A stretch of 64,000 bases of DNA from JBBIQS01 sp037442205. Its GTDB lineage: Bacteria > Myxococcota > Myxococcia > Myxococcales > UBA5297. The translations under genes and the position numbers were made by a program. Every line of letters starts with the position of its first letter. The stretch's first letter is position 1. The DNA lies in assembly GCA_037442205.1 (NCBI GenBank), contig JBBIQS010000012.1:1-64000 (forward strand), written 5' to 3'. Below the pieces are notes generated by a model that was not told the DNA's origin, searched no databases, and saw only the letters and a list, made by a program, of their open reading frames with translations. Positions 33,067 through 42,526 of the stretch are shown piece after piece.

Positions 33067-34635
33067 ATGAACCGCCTTCCCTTCAGCCTGCTTGTGGTGG
33101 CAATCGCATTCACCCCAGCCCTTGCTCGAGCTGCCCCACCCAGCCCGGCACCGGCCGCCGAGGCCGTCGCTCCCGACTCCCCGCGTGCCGCGATGACCCA
33201 GTTCGTGGCCGCGGCCCGCGGGTCCGACTGGGCCAAGGCCGGGCGATATCTCGATCTTCGTGGAGAGTCCTCCCAGCGCGGTCCCGAGCTGGCGCAGCGG
33301 CTCAAGGCAGTCCTCGATCGCTGGTCGTGGCTCGAGCCCTCAGAGCTCTCCCCTTCTTCTGAGGGGAGCCTCGACGACGGCTTGCCCGCCAACGTCGAGG
33401 AGATCGGCCGGATCCCGATGGGCAAGTCGAGCGAGCCCATCCGCCTGGTGCGCCGCGAAGCAGGGGAAGGAACCCACTGGCTGTTCAGCGCAGCCACCGT
33501 CGGGCGAATCGACGACTGGTACGACCGGCTCGACGATCGCTGGCTGCGCGAGCACCTCCCCGAGTCGCTGATGAAAGCAGGGCCGCGCGACCTGCTCTGG
33601 TGGCAGTGGCTGGCCCTGCCGCTCCTGTTCCTGCTGGGCTTCGCGATCGGCATTCCGCTGGCGCTGTTGGCGCGCCGGCTGCTCAAACCCGTGGTGGCGC
33701 GCACCAAGGCCACTTGGGACGACGAGCTGCTGGTTCAGATGACCGCACCGCTGGCCCTGCTCTTTGCGCTGCTCGCCATCCGCGCCCTCGATCCCTCGCT
33801 GACGCTCAACCGGCCAGCAGAGGCATTCCTCCATCAACTGCTGCGCGCCGGGCTGCTGCTCACCCTGTTCTGGGCGCTGCTGCGCTCGATGGATCTCGGA
33901 GCCTCGATCATCCGCGACTCGAGCTGGGCCCAGACGCGCCCGTCCTCGCTGGCGCTGCTCCCGCTGGGCACGCGAATCCTGAAGCTGGGCGCCGTCGCGA
34001 TGGCCGCCATCGCCGTTTTGAGCGAGCTCGGCTATCCGGTCGCCAGCCTGCTGGCCGGCCTCGGGATCGGCGGCTTGGCCCTCGCCCTGGCGGCGCAGAA
34101 GACGGTGGAGAACCTCTTCGGCTCGGTGGCGATCAGCGTCGACCAGCCGTTCCGCATCGGCGACTTCGTCAAGATCGAGAACGTCTCCGGCACCGTGGAA
34201 TACATCGGCCTGCGCTCGACGCGGGTGCGCACTCTCGATCGCACCGTCGTCAGCTTCCCCAACGGCAAGCTCGCCGACATGCGCACCGAGAGCTTCGGCC
34301 CACGCGACCGCATCCTCTTCACCTGCAACCTCAACCTGGCCTACGGCACGACGAGCTCCCAGATCCGCCAGGTGATCGACAAGGCCCAGCAGCTGCTGCT
34401 CGAGCACCCCAAGCTCCACAGCGCCTCGGCGCCCACGGTGCGGCTGAGCGAGCTGCAGGCGTCGACCATGCGCATCGAGGTCTTTGCGCAGTTCGCCACC
34501 ACCAACTGGGACGAGTTCACCCTCATCCGCCAGGAGGTGCTGCTCAAGCTGCTGGAAGTGGTCGAGCAGGCAGGCATCCGCATCGCCCTGCCGGCGCAGA
34601 CCCTCCACCTCGCCAGCGGCGCCGAGAAGACCTAG
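33067..34635 (+). CDS. MscS-family mechanosensitive ion channel
   Basis: 522 aa. Signal peptide (about 1-25), a periplasmic N-terminal domain with SPRAAMTQFVAAARGSDWAKAG, then five hydrophobic segments. The pore helix is GLGIGGLALALAAQKTVENLFG, followed by the MscS beta domain: QPFRIGDFVKIENVSGTVEYIGLRSTR and VVSFPNGKLAD. It should open under membrane tension to release solutes. The extra periplasmic domain makes it longer than E. coli MscS (286 aa), like YnaI/YbiO-class channels. Confidence 0.9.
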   Translation: MNRLPFSLLVVAIAFTPALARAAPPSPAPAAEAVAPDSPRAAMTQFVAAARGSDWAKAGRYLDLRGESSQRGPELAQRLKAVLDRWSWLEPSELSPSSEGSLDDGLPANVEEIGRIPMGKSSEPIRLVRREAGEGTHWLFSAATVGRIDDWYDRLDDRWLREHLPESLMKAGPRDLLWWQWLALPLLFLLGFAIGIPLALLARRLLKPVVARTKATWDDELLVQMTAPLALLFALLAIRALDPSLTLNRPAEAFLHQLLRAGLLLTLFWALLRSMDLGASIIRDSSWAQTRPSSLALLPLGTRILKLGAVAMAAIAVLSELGYPVASLLAGLGIGGLALALAAQKTVENLFGSVAISVDQPFRIGDFVKIENVSGTVEYIGLRSTRVRTLDRTVVSFPNGKLADMRTESFGPRDRILFTCNLNLAYGTTSSQIRQVIDKAQQLLLEHPKLHSASAPTVRLSELQASTMRIEVFAQFATTNWDEFTLIRQEVLLKLLEVVEQAGIRIALPAQTLHLASGAEKT

Positions 34636-34646
34636 CCAGGGCGCGG

Positions 34647-34676
34647 TTGTCGGCCTCTCCGACTGTCCGGTAGTCT
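34647..34676 (+). promoter_or_regulatory. Candidate promoter of the MFS gene
   Basis: TTGTCG at 34647-34652, an 18-bp spacer and TAGTCT at 34671-34676, only eight bases before the ATG at 34685. No Shine-Dalgarno is visible, so the transcript would be essentially leaderless. Confidence 0.35.
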
Positions 34677-34684
34677 GCCGTGCA

Positions 34685-35995
34685 ATGGAAACGACAGCCG
34701 TCGGCGCCCGCTCCGAAGCGACCCCCAACCTGCTCGGATGGCAGGTCCGCATCTTCTCGCTGCTGTGGGTCGCCTACGCGTCCTACTACCTGTGCCGCCT
34801 GAACTTCTCGGTGGCCCAGCCGGCCATCCTCCAGGAGTTCCCAGGCTGGACCAAAGCGATGGTCGGGGTCGTCCCCTCGGTCTACTCCGGGGTCTACGCC
34901 TTCGGACAGTTCGTCAACGGGCAGCTCGCCGTCCGTTACGGCGCGCGGCGGATGATGACCATCGCGATGCTCTGTGCCGGCCTGGCCAACGTGCTCTTCT
35001 CCCAGGTCTCCTCCTATCCGGCGATGCTCTTCCTGTGGGGCCTCAACGGCTGGTCGCAGTCGGCCGGCTGGTCGCTGGTGGTCGGCACCATGGCCTCGTG
35101 GACCCCGGTGCGCCGGCGCGGGATGGTGATCGGGCTGTTGTCGACCTGCTACATGCTCGGCAACGTCTTCGCCTGGCTGCTGGCGGGCTATCTCTCGCAG
35201 GTCTACGGCTGGCGCGCGGTCTTCTGGGTTCCGGGCGCCTACCTGCTTCCCATCGCCGCCATCTTCGGAGTCTTCCTCCGCAATCGCCCCGAGGAGGTGG
35301 GACTGGCTCCGGTCCGCGAGGACGAGCAGCCCGCTCCGGCGAGCGCCAAGTCCGCCGACCCGGTCGAGGAGCTGACGGCGCTCCAGGTCCTCAAGATGAC
35401 GCTGTCGAGCAAGGTGCTGTGGATCCTGGCGACGGCGTTCTTCTGCGCCAACGCCGTGCGCTACGCCTTCATGAACTGGTCGGTGCAGTACCTGGCCGAC
35501 TTCCAGGGCCAGTCGCTCTCCAACAGCGCCTTCAAGGCGGTGGCCCTGCCGCTCATCGGGGCGCTGGGCGCGATCTTCGCCGGCTGGGCCTCCGACGCGC
35601 TCTTCAAAGGTCGCCGCGCACCGCTGAGCGCGGTGATGCTCCTCGCCCTGGCGGCAGTGTGCGTGATCTTCGCGATGGTTCCCGCTGGGCAACCGTACGC
35701 AGCGATGGCGCTGCTCGGCCTCTCCGGCTTCCTGATCTACGGCCCGGACATGTTGATGAGCGGAGCGGCGACGGTCGACTTCAGCCATCCGCGCGCCGCC
35801 GCTGCCGCCACCGGCCTCACCATGAGCACCGGGGCGCTGGGCGCAGTCTTTTCGGGCGCGGGAGTGGGCTACGTCCTCGACCTCGCCCACGGGCAGTGGT
35901 CTCTGGCGTTCTACGTGCTCGCCGGCCTGGCACTGGTGCCGGCGTTGCTGATGGTGTCGCTCTGGAACGCCAGGCCGAAGGGCGCCAAGAGCTGA
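34685..35995 (+). CDS. MFS transporter, OPA (GlpT/UhpT-like) family
   Basis: 436 aa with about twelve membrane helices. Motifs fit the organophosphate:phosphate antiporters: YYLCRLNFSVAQPAI in helix 1, NGQLAVRYGARRMM loop 2-3, and GLNGWSQSAGWSLVVG then SWTPVRRRG. Central cytoplasmic loop near residues 205-235. Substrate may be a phosphorylated sugar or glycerol-3-phosphate, by family only. Its stop is one base from the stop of the convergent HAD gene. Confidence 0.85.
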   Translation: METTAVGARSEATPNLLGWQVRIFSLLWVAYASYYLCRLNFSVAQPAILQEFPGWTKAMVGVVPSVYSGVYAFGQFVNGQLAVRYGARRMMTIAMLCAGLANVLFSQVSSYPAMLFLWGLNGWSQSAGWSLVVGTMASWTPVRRRGMVIGLLSTCYMLGNVFAWLLAGYLSQVYGWRAVFWVPGAYLLPIAAIFGVFLRNRPEEVGLAPVREDEQPAPASAKSADPVEELTALQVLKMTLSSKVLWILATAFFCANAVRYAFMNWSVQYLADFQGQSLSNSAFKAVALPLIGALGAIFAGWASDALFKGRRAPLSAVMLLALAAVCVIFAMVPAGQPYAAMALLGLSGFLIYGPDMLMSGAATVDFSHPRAAAAATGLTMSTGALGAVFSGAGVGYVLDLAHGQWSLAFYVLAGLALVPALLMVSLWNARPKGAKS

Positions 35996-35996
35996 A

Positions 35997-36731
35997 TCAG
36001 AAGAGGTGCGTCGCCCAGCCGCGCTGCGCGCCGAGCGTGCACAGGTCGGAGTTCGCTTTGTCCGCGCGCCCAACCACCAGCGGCAGCTTGGCGCTCTCCA
36101 GCATCTCCAGATCGCCCAGGCTGTCCCCCACCGCCAGATCGGGCAGCCGACCGAGCGTCTTCTCGATCGCCTCGACCTTGCCGCGGTTGCAGGTCACCGG
36201 GCGGACGATCTCATTCGTCAGCCTGCCCTGGCTGATCTCGACCCGAATTCCGAGCACGTTCGCCGGCGCCGCGCCGACCATCGGCGCTCCGGCCTGGACG
36301 ATCCAGGAGTTGCTCGCCGAGACCAGCCATACGTCCCAACCCGACTCGGCCAGCCCGCCGATGAGCCCGGCCATCGCCGGGCGGTAGTTGGGCCAGGCTG
36401 CCGCCATCTGCGACGCCCAGCGCCGTACCTGCTGCTCCTCGAGCCCGGCCATGCATTGCACCGCCCAGGAGTAGCCCTCGCTGCGGCTCTTGCGCACCCG
36501 CTCCTCGTACTCCTCGTAGACCGAACGCCAGTCGCGATTGGAGTCGACCGCCGGGAGCAGCCCGCCCGCGGCCAGCCAGCGGAAGAACGCCTCGCCGATG
36601 TCCTCGTTCCACAGTGTCCCGTCGGCGTCGAAGCAGGCCAGCTTCTTCCCCGGCTCTGCCAGCTGCGCCCCCACCGCCTCGCGGACCGGCGCGGAGAACG
36701 GCTCCAGCCACTTCACTTCATTCCTGGTCAT
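35997..36731 (-). CDS. HAD-superfamily phosphatase (subfamily IB-like)
   Basis: 244 aa. Nucleophile motif ACFDADGTLW, motif II VWLVSASNSW, Lys region CNRGKVEAI, and motif III AVGDSLGDLEML. The order and SAS motif II resemble phosphoserine phosphatase-like HAD enzymes. FDADGTLW is also common in uncharacterised lipoprotein-type HADs, but no signal peptide is present here. Substrate unknown. Confidence 0.85.
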   Translation of the reverse strand: MTRNEVKWLEPFSAPVREAVGAQLAEPGKKLACFDADGTLWNEDIGEAFFRWLAAGGLLPAVDSNRDWRSVYEEYEERVRKSRSEGYSWAVQCMAGLEEQQVRRWASQMAAAWPNYRPAMAGLIGGLAESGWDVWLVSASNSWIVQAGAPMVGAAPANVLGIRVEISQGRLTNEIVRPVTCNRGKVEAIEKTLGRLPDLAVGDSLGDLEMLESAKLPLVVGRADKANSDLCTLGAQRGWATHLF

Positions 36732-36766
36732 CGCGTGCTCCCGGATGAAGGCAGCTCCGACTTCGT

Positions 36767-37159
36767 TCAGCGGAAATCGCGGGTGCTCCGGCGCGTCACC
36801 GGTCCCTTGGGCCCGTCGTGCTTGGCCTGGCAGTCAACGCACAGCTCGGCATGGGGCATCGCCTTGAGGCGACCGGCGCCCAGCTCGTCCCCGCAGTCCT
36901 CGCACAGCCCGTACTCGTCGGGATCGTCGCGCAGCTTGGCCAGTGCCTTGTCGATCTTCTGCACCACTCCGGCGGCGTTCCGATTCCGGTTGGAGGCGAT
37001 CGACTGCATCATCTCGTTGAGCGGCTGCTCGTCCTCGTCGCCCCCGACCTCAGTCTCGTCCCTGCGGTTCGGCGCGATCTTCGAAGGGGCCTTTCCGGTC
37101 AGCTCGTCGCGCAGAGCGACCAGCGTCTCCTTCGCTCGCTTGAGCTGCAGTGGCGTCAT
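36767..37159 (-). CDS. DksA/TraR-family C4 zinc-finger protein
   Basis: 130 aa. N-terminal helical coiled-coil region, then the C4 zinc finger CEDCGDELGAGRLKAMPHAELCVDCQ. Family members bind the RNA polymerase secondary channel and, with ppGpp, change rRNA and biosynthetic promoter output. The coiled-coil tip acidic pair typical of DksA is not obvious, so this may be a DksA-like paralog. The start at 37159 is set by GGAGAG about six bases upstream. Confidence 0.85.
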   Translation of the reverse strand: MTPLQLKRAKETLVALRDELTGKAPSKIAPNRRDETEVGGDEDEQPLNEMMQSIASNRNRNAAGVVQKIDKALAKLRDDPDEYGLCEDCGDELGAGRLKAMPHAELCVDCQAKHDGPKGPVTRRSTRDFR

Positions 37160-37268
37160 CGAAACTCTCCGTCGCATCAACGTCCGGGCGATGTTGTCAG
37201 ATACCCGAGCCTGCTTTCCAGTCCGCTGCTGCGCCTGCCTCGCGTTCGAATCTGCGAGCGGCCGTTCG

Positions 37269-38870
37269 CTAGCGCCGCGGGTTGGCGAGCTCGCGAAGGA
37301 GCGTCGCCCGCTCTTCCTTCGGCGGGCATGGGTAGGCGCGCATCAACGCCACTGCAAGCTCCATCGCCGAGGCCGGCCGGCGCCTGGGGTTCGCGGACAG
37401 CGCCGCCAGCAGCACCTGCTCCACCGTTCCCGGGACCTCTGCGTTCAGCCGCCGCAGCGACGCCGGCCCCTTGGCGACGGCCCGGCACAGCTCCTCGGGC
37501 GTCTCGCCCCTGAACGGCTTCGCTCCGGCCAGCATCTCGTAGAGCACCACCGCCGTCTGGTAGAGGTCCACCCGCGGGGTCGGCCTCGCGCTGTCGAGGT
37601 AGAGCTCCGGAGCCAAGTACGACAGCTTGGTCGCCACGCCAGTGGGCAGCGATTCGTCCGGCGGCGCGAGACGCGTGGTGGCGATGCCGAAGTCGATCAG
37701 CTTGAGGGCCCCCTGCTTGTCGACGATCAGGTTCGACGGGGTCACGTCGCCGTGGATGATCTCGAGCCCGCGCCCCGGCGAAGGCTCGAACTCATGGCAA
37801 TAGCGCAGCGCGCCCAGCAGCTCGAGCCCCAGCGCCATCACCGCCTCGACCGAGGGCGGGCAGCCGATGGACGCGTGCTCGGCCAGAATCGCCTCCAGCG
37901 ACTTGCCCTCCACCAGGTCCATCGCCATCCAGTGCTCGTCATCGAAATCGAAGCTGGCGTGGACCCGGGCCAGGTTCTCGTGCTCGAGCATCCGCCCCAG
38001 GTCGGCCTCGGTAGCAAAGCGATCGACGGCGCCGGGAACCAGCAGGCCGTCGGGCCGTAGCCGCTTGAGCGCCACCGGGATTCCAGCAAATGGCGGCTCG
38101 ATTCCCCGGCCGTCGTAGATGTCGCACATCCCTCCGCGGGCGATGAGCTTGCCCAGCGCGAATCCGCCGACCCGCAGCCGGGCCTCGTCGCGCGTCCTGG
38201 AAGGACCGGCCACCTCCCGTGGCAGCAAGAGCAGCCAGCTGAGGACCTGCTTGGCCCGCTCGCGCACTTCTGGCCGCGCGGAAAACGAGATTCCGGCGCA
38301 GTCCTGCGTGTCGTTCCGCCGCGACCAGACGATCTGGCCCGGCATCCGCAGCTCGCGCTGGCGGGCGACGTCGATCAGCACCAACTCCCCGCGCGAGCCC
38401 GCCTCGGGGGCCTGCGGCCCGACCACCAGGGCGCCGCTCAGACTGAGGTCCTCCGCCGAGAGCGACAGGGGCGCGCGCTCCCCCTCCCAGCGGGCCTTGA
38501 GACGCACCGCGATGCGGCGAGCGGCCCGGCGCCCGTCGGCCGCTTCGAGCTGATGGAGGATCAGCGCGTCGAGCGCGTCCTTGGTCTTCGAATCGCATCG
38601 GTGGAAGCGCAGGCCAGCGAGAAACGGCCCGGTGATGCTCGACGAGCGGAGGAATGCCACTTCGGCCTGGAAGGGGATCTCGGCCCGGGCTCCCTGGAGC
38701 CTGAGCGAGAGGATCGAGCCAGCCGGCAGGATCTCGCGGGTGGCGAGGGCGATTCCGCTCGAGGAGATGTTGAGGGCGCGCTCGCTGGCGAAGCCGTCGG
38801 TGGTCTCGCGCAGACACGGCAGATCCACCTGCAGGCGCGGATGTCTTCGGTCGTCTACACCCAAGGGCAA
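37269..38870 (-). CDS. Ser/Thr kinase with two N-terminal PilZ domains
   Basis: 533 aa. PilZ 1: RRHPR at 8-12 and NISSSG at 34-39. PilZ 2: RRAARR near 113 and DLSLSG near 140. Both carry the RxxxR and D/NxSxxG c-di-GMP signature. Kinase domain from about 235: LIARGGMCDIYDG, VALKRLR, IIHGDVTPSNLIV (HGD catalytic loop), LIDFGIA, LAPELY. All catalytic residues are kept, so c-di-GMP-gated phosphorylation is a plausible inference. No membrane segment. The start is a TTG (38870); a second TTG at 38864 has the better-placed AGGA. Confidence 0.85.
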   Translation of the reverse strand: MPLGVDDRRHPRLQVDLPCLRETTDGFASERALNISSSGIALATREILPAGSILSLRLQGARAEIPFQAEVAFLRSSSITGPFLAGLRFHRCDSKTKDALDALILHQLEAADGRRAARRIAVRLKARWEGERAPLSLSAEDLSLSGALVVGPQAPEAGSRGELVLIDVARQRELRMPGQIVWSRRNDTQDCAGISFSARPEVRERAKQVLSWLLLLPREVAGPSRTRDEARLRVGGFALGKLIARGGMCDIYDGRGIEPPFAGIPVALKRLRPDGLLVPGAVDRFATEADLGRMLEHENLARVHASFDFDDEHWMAMDLVEGKSLEAILAEHASIGCPPSVEAVMALGLELLGALRYCHEFEPSPGRGLEIIHGDVTPSNLIVDKQGALKLIDFGIATTRLAPPDESLPTGVATKLSYLAPELYLDSARPTPRVDLYQTAVVLYEMLAGAKPFRGETPEELCRAVAKGPASLRRLNAEVPGTVEQVLLAALSANPRRRPASAMELAVALMRAYPCPPKEERATLLRELANPRR

Positions 38871-38950
38871 TTCCTGGCTCTCGCCCCCTCAGCGCGGGCG
38901 AACAGGTAGCACGGAGTCGAGCTCTTGAGGAAGAGACGGATGGAGCGCGC

Positions 38951-39166
38951 TCAGCTCTCCGGCGGGCCTTCCTCGCCGTGGTCCTTGGCGAAGAAGAGCT
39001 CGTAAGCGCCGAAGATGGCCGCCAGCAGCCCGATGGGGCCCCACAGCCAGACCTCGTAGGTCCCGGTCAGCACCGAGCGACGAATGTCGATCACCAGGAC
39101 GGCGACTCCCGCCGCCAGCGCGACGGCACCCACCGCCTTGGACATCATGCGCTTGGACATCGCCAT
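38951..39166 (-). CDS. Small two-helix membrane protein
   Basis: 71 aa: two hydrophobic helices (about 11-27 and 41-58), a basic N-terminus (MAMSKRMMSK) and an acidic tail. Not recognised. It lies between the PilZ-kinase and biotin-carrier genes on the same strand. Short, but its composition and codon pattern look genuine. Confidence 0.5.
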   Translation of the reverse strand: MAMSKRMMSKAVGAVALAAGVAVLVIDIRRSVLTGTYEVWLWGPIGLLAAIFGAYELFFAKDHGEEGPPES

Positions 39167-39203
39167 GGCACTCCTCCGCGGCGATCCGAAACCCGACCGA
39201 AGG

Positions 39204-39728
39204 CTATTCGACCACCAGGAGCTTGGCGCCGCCTTCGACGGCCAAGCCTTCCTTGGCGGTGATCTCCTTGACCTTGCCGGCCTTGGGGCTCTTCAGCTCG
39301 TTCTCCATCTTCATGGCCTCAACCACCACCAGTCCCTGGCCCTCGGCCACCTCGTCCCCGACCTTCACCAACAGCCGGACCACCTTGCCCGGCATCGGCG
39401 CCTCGATCACCTGGGCGCCTTCGACGTGGAGCTTGTGGCCAGCCGCCTCACGCAGCCGCCGGCGCCGCTCGTCGACCACGTCGACCAGGAACTGCTGGTC
39501 GCGCACGCTGACCCGCACCTTGTCGTTCTTCTCCTCCAGGCGCAGGTCGTAGCTCTTGCCATCCACCAGCAGGCTCATCGCGCCTCCGGGCAGCTCCAGG
39601 ACCTCCACGCTGATCAGCCGGTCCCCCAACTTGGCGCGGAAGCGGCCCTCTCCCAAGGGCTCGAGCTCGACGGTCTGGGGCTCGCACTTGTCCAGGCTGG
39701 CGAAGAAGACGCTGGCAGGCTTGCGCAT
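39204..39728 (-). CDS. Biotin carboxyl carrier protein
   Basis: 174 aa. C-terminal biotinyl domain with VVEAMKMENEL (biotinylated Lys within AMKM) and an APMPGKVVRLLVKVGDEV start. The N-terminal 100 residues are a beta domain like that of propionyl- or acetyl-CoA carboxylase carrier subunits. The ATG at 39728 is preferred to a TTG at 39752. It follows biotin carboxylase with a 27-bp gap, forming a two-gene operon without a carboxyltransferase. Confidence 0.9.
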   Translation of the reverse strand: MRKPASVFFASLDKCEPQTVELEPLGEGRFRAKLGDRLISVEVLELPGGAMSLLVDGKSYDLRLEEKNDKVRVSVRDQQFLVDVVDERRRRLREAAGHKLHVEGAQVIEAPMPGKVVRLLVKVGDEVAEGQGLVVVEAMKMENELKSPKAGKVKEITAKEGLAVEGGAKLLVVE

Positions 39729-39755
39729 GGCTTTCTCGGGTCCAGGAGGCAAAGG

Positions 39756-41267
<1,512 letters not shown>

Positions 41268-41506
41268 GGACGGCCTCTCGAAGGAAGCCGCGCAAGATAG
41301 CGCTTTTGCCTCCGGCGCGGAACCGGGTCGTTGCCGACAGTGCCGAGTACCCAAAAGGCCTCGCAGGCCAGGCCGGATTCGACGGCGACGAGCTCCATGG
41401 GCCGGCGAGCGAACTGGCCCCTGGCGCTAAAGATGCCAGCCGCTCGCCAGCCCGGGCAGGGACCGTGCAAAGACGATCCCTGCGCCAAGGCCGCCCAACA
41501 TCTCGA

Positions 41507-42526
41507 CTAAGCTGCCGCTTGCGAGTGAGTGGCCAGGTGCGGCCCCTCGGAGGCGGGCTCCAGGCCGCCGCTGGCACCGTAGTCCGGCTCTCGCTCCGCG
41601 GCCCCGACGGCGGTGCCGTTCGCAGGACCGGCAGCCGGGGCGTCGTGTCCGGTGGGGACGGGCGCGGTTGCTGGCTTTCCTTCCGCCTGGGTCACCGTCT
41701 CCGGCGTCGGCTTCTTCGGCGAGGGAGCGGGCTTGGCGAACTTGCGAGCGGCGGACGCGAGCGGCGGGACGCGGGTCTTGGCCTCGTCTCCCCAGACGAA
41801 GACGCCGACCTTGAACGCCTCGAGTCGGGCCTCGCACAGCCAGGTCCAGACCCGGTCGCACAGGTCGGGCACCTTGGACGGGCTGTCGCTCACGGCGGTG
41901 GGCGCGCCGTGCGCGGCCCCGTCGAGAAGGGCCTTGCCCACGCGCTGGGCCTCGGCGAGCTCCGCCGGGCCGATGAGCAAGCCCGCCTTCACCTCGTCGG
42001 GCTGCCGGGCAATGAGCGCCGAGGAGTTGATCAGCCAGCTTCCGGTCGGGACCGCGCCGCCGCTCCCGTGCCCGAGCTGCGCGACCTGCTCGCCGGTAAC
42101 GTAGCCGAAGGCCTGCAGGCTCGCCACAGTCGACGAGAGCAGGGGCTTGAGCTCCTTGCTCTTCGCGAGGTCCTCGGCCGAGCTGCGCGCGCGCGTGGTC
42201 GGGTTGCGCAGGGAGGCCAGGTGGAGGAGCACCAACACCGCGGAGCCGATCTTGCGCACCTTCTCCTGGTTCACCGGGAGCATCGCCATCATCGCCTGGG
42301 CCTCAGGAGTTGCCATCGCCTTCTCGATGGTCTTCCCGTTGGCGTAGACCGCGCTGGCCGAGAAGCGGAACTTCTGGATGCGATCGGCCGGGAGGTCGCG
42401 CGTCGCCGCGTCGAACTCCTCGAGCAGGGGGCGCAGATCCCCTGCATCGGTGCCGGACAGGCCGTTGGCGGTCTCGGCCGTACTCTGCATCGCACTGTTA
42501 ATGTTGGACCTGCTTTCGCTGCTCAT
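41507..42526 (-). CDS. Hypothetical protein beside the palindrome array
   Basis: 339 aa, not recognised. No signal peptide or membrane helix. Residues 1-240 look helical with a Thr/Ser/Gln-rich start (SNINSAMQSTAETANG) and include CDRVWTWLCEARLEAFKVGVFVWGDE. The last 90 residues are low complexity Pro/Ala/Gly. GGAGGAAGTC precedes the ATG at 42526, so the longer upstream reading into the repeat region is rejected. It is the nearest gene to the palindrome array and is read away from it. Confidence 0.6.
   Translation of the reverse strand: MSSESRSNINSAMQSTAETANGLSGTDAGDLRPLLEEFDAATRDLPADRIQKFRFSASAVYANGKTIEKAMATPEAQAMMAMLPVNQEKVRKIGSAVLVLLHLASLRNPTTRARSSAEDLAKSKELKPLLSSTVASLQAFGYVTGEQVAQLGHGSGGAVPTGSWLINSSALIARQPDEVKAGLLIGPAELAEAQRVGKALLDGAAHGAPTAVSDSPSKVPDLCDRVWTWLCEARLEAFKVGVFVWGDEAKTRVPPLASAARKFAKPAPSPKKPTPETVTQAEGKPATAPVPTGHDAPAAGPANGTAVGAAEREPDYGASGGLEPASEGPHLATHSQAAA

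Noticed and set aside
37239..37258. tRNA T-arm suggested by GTTCGAATC
   Set aside because: The flanking CTCGC/GCGAG stem encloses a 10-nt loop rather than seven, and no acceptor, D or anticodon arms can be drawn around it.
41456..41483. Terminator hairpin GCAGGGA/TCCCTGC after the unknown protein
   Set aside because: Only a 7-bp stem with a 14-nt loop and no T tract; too weak to list.
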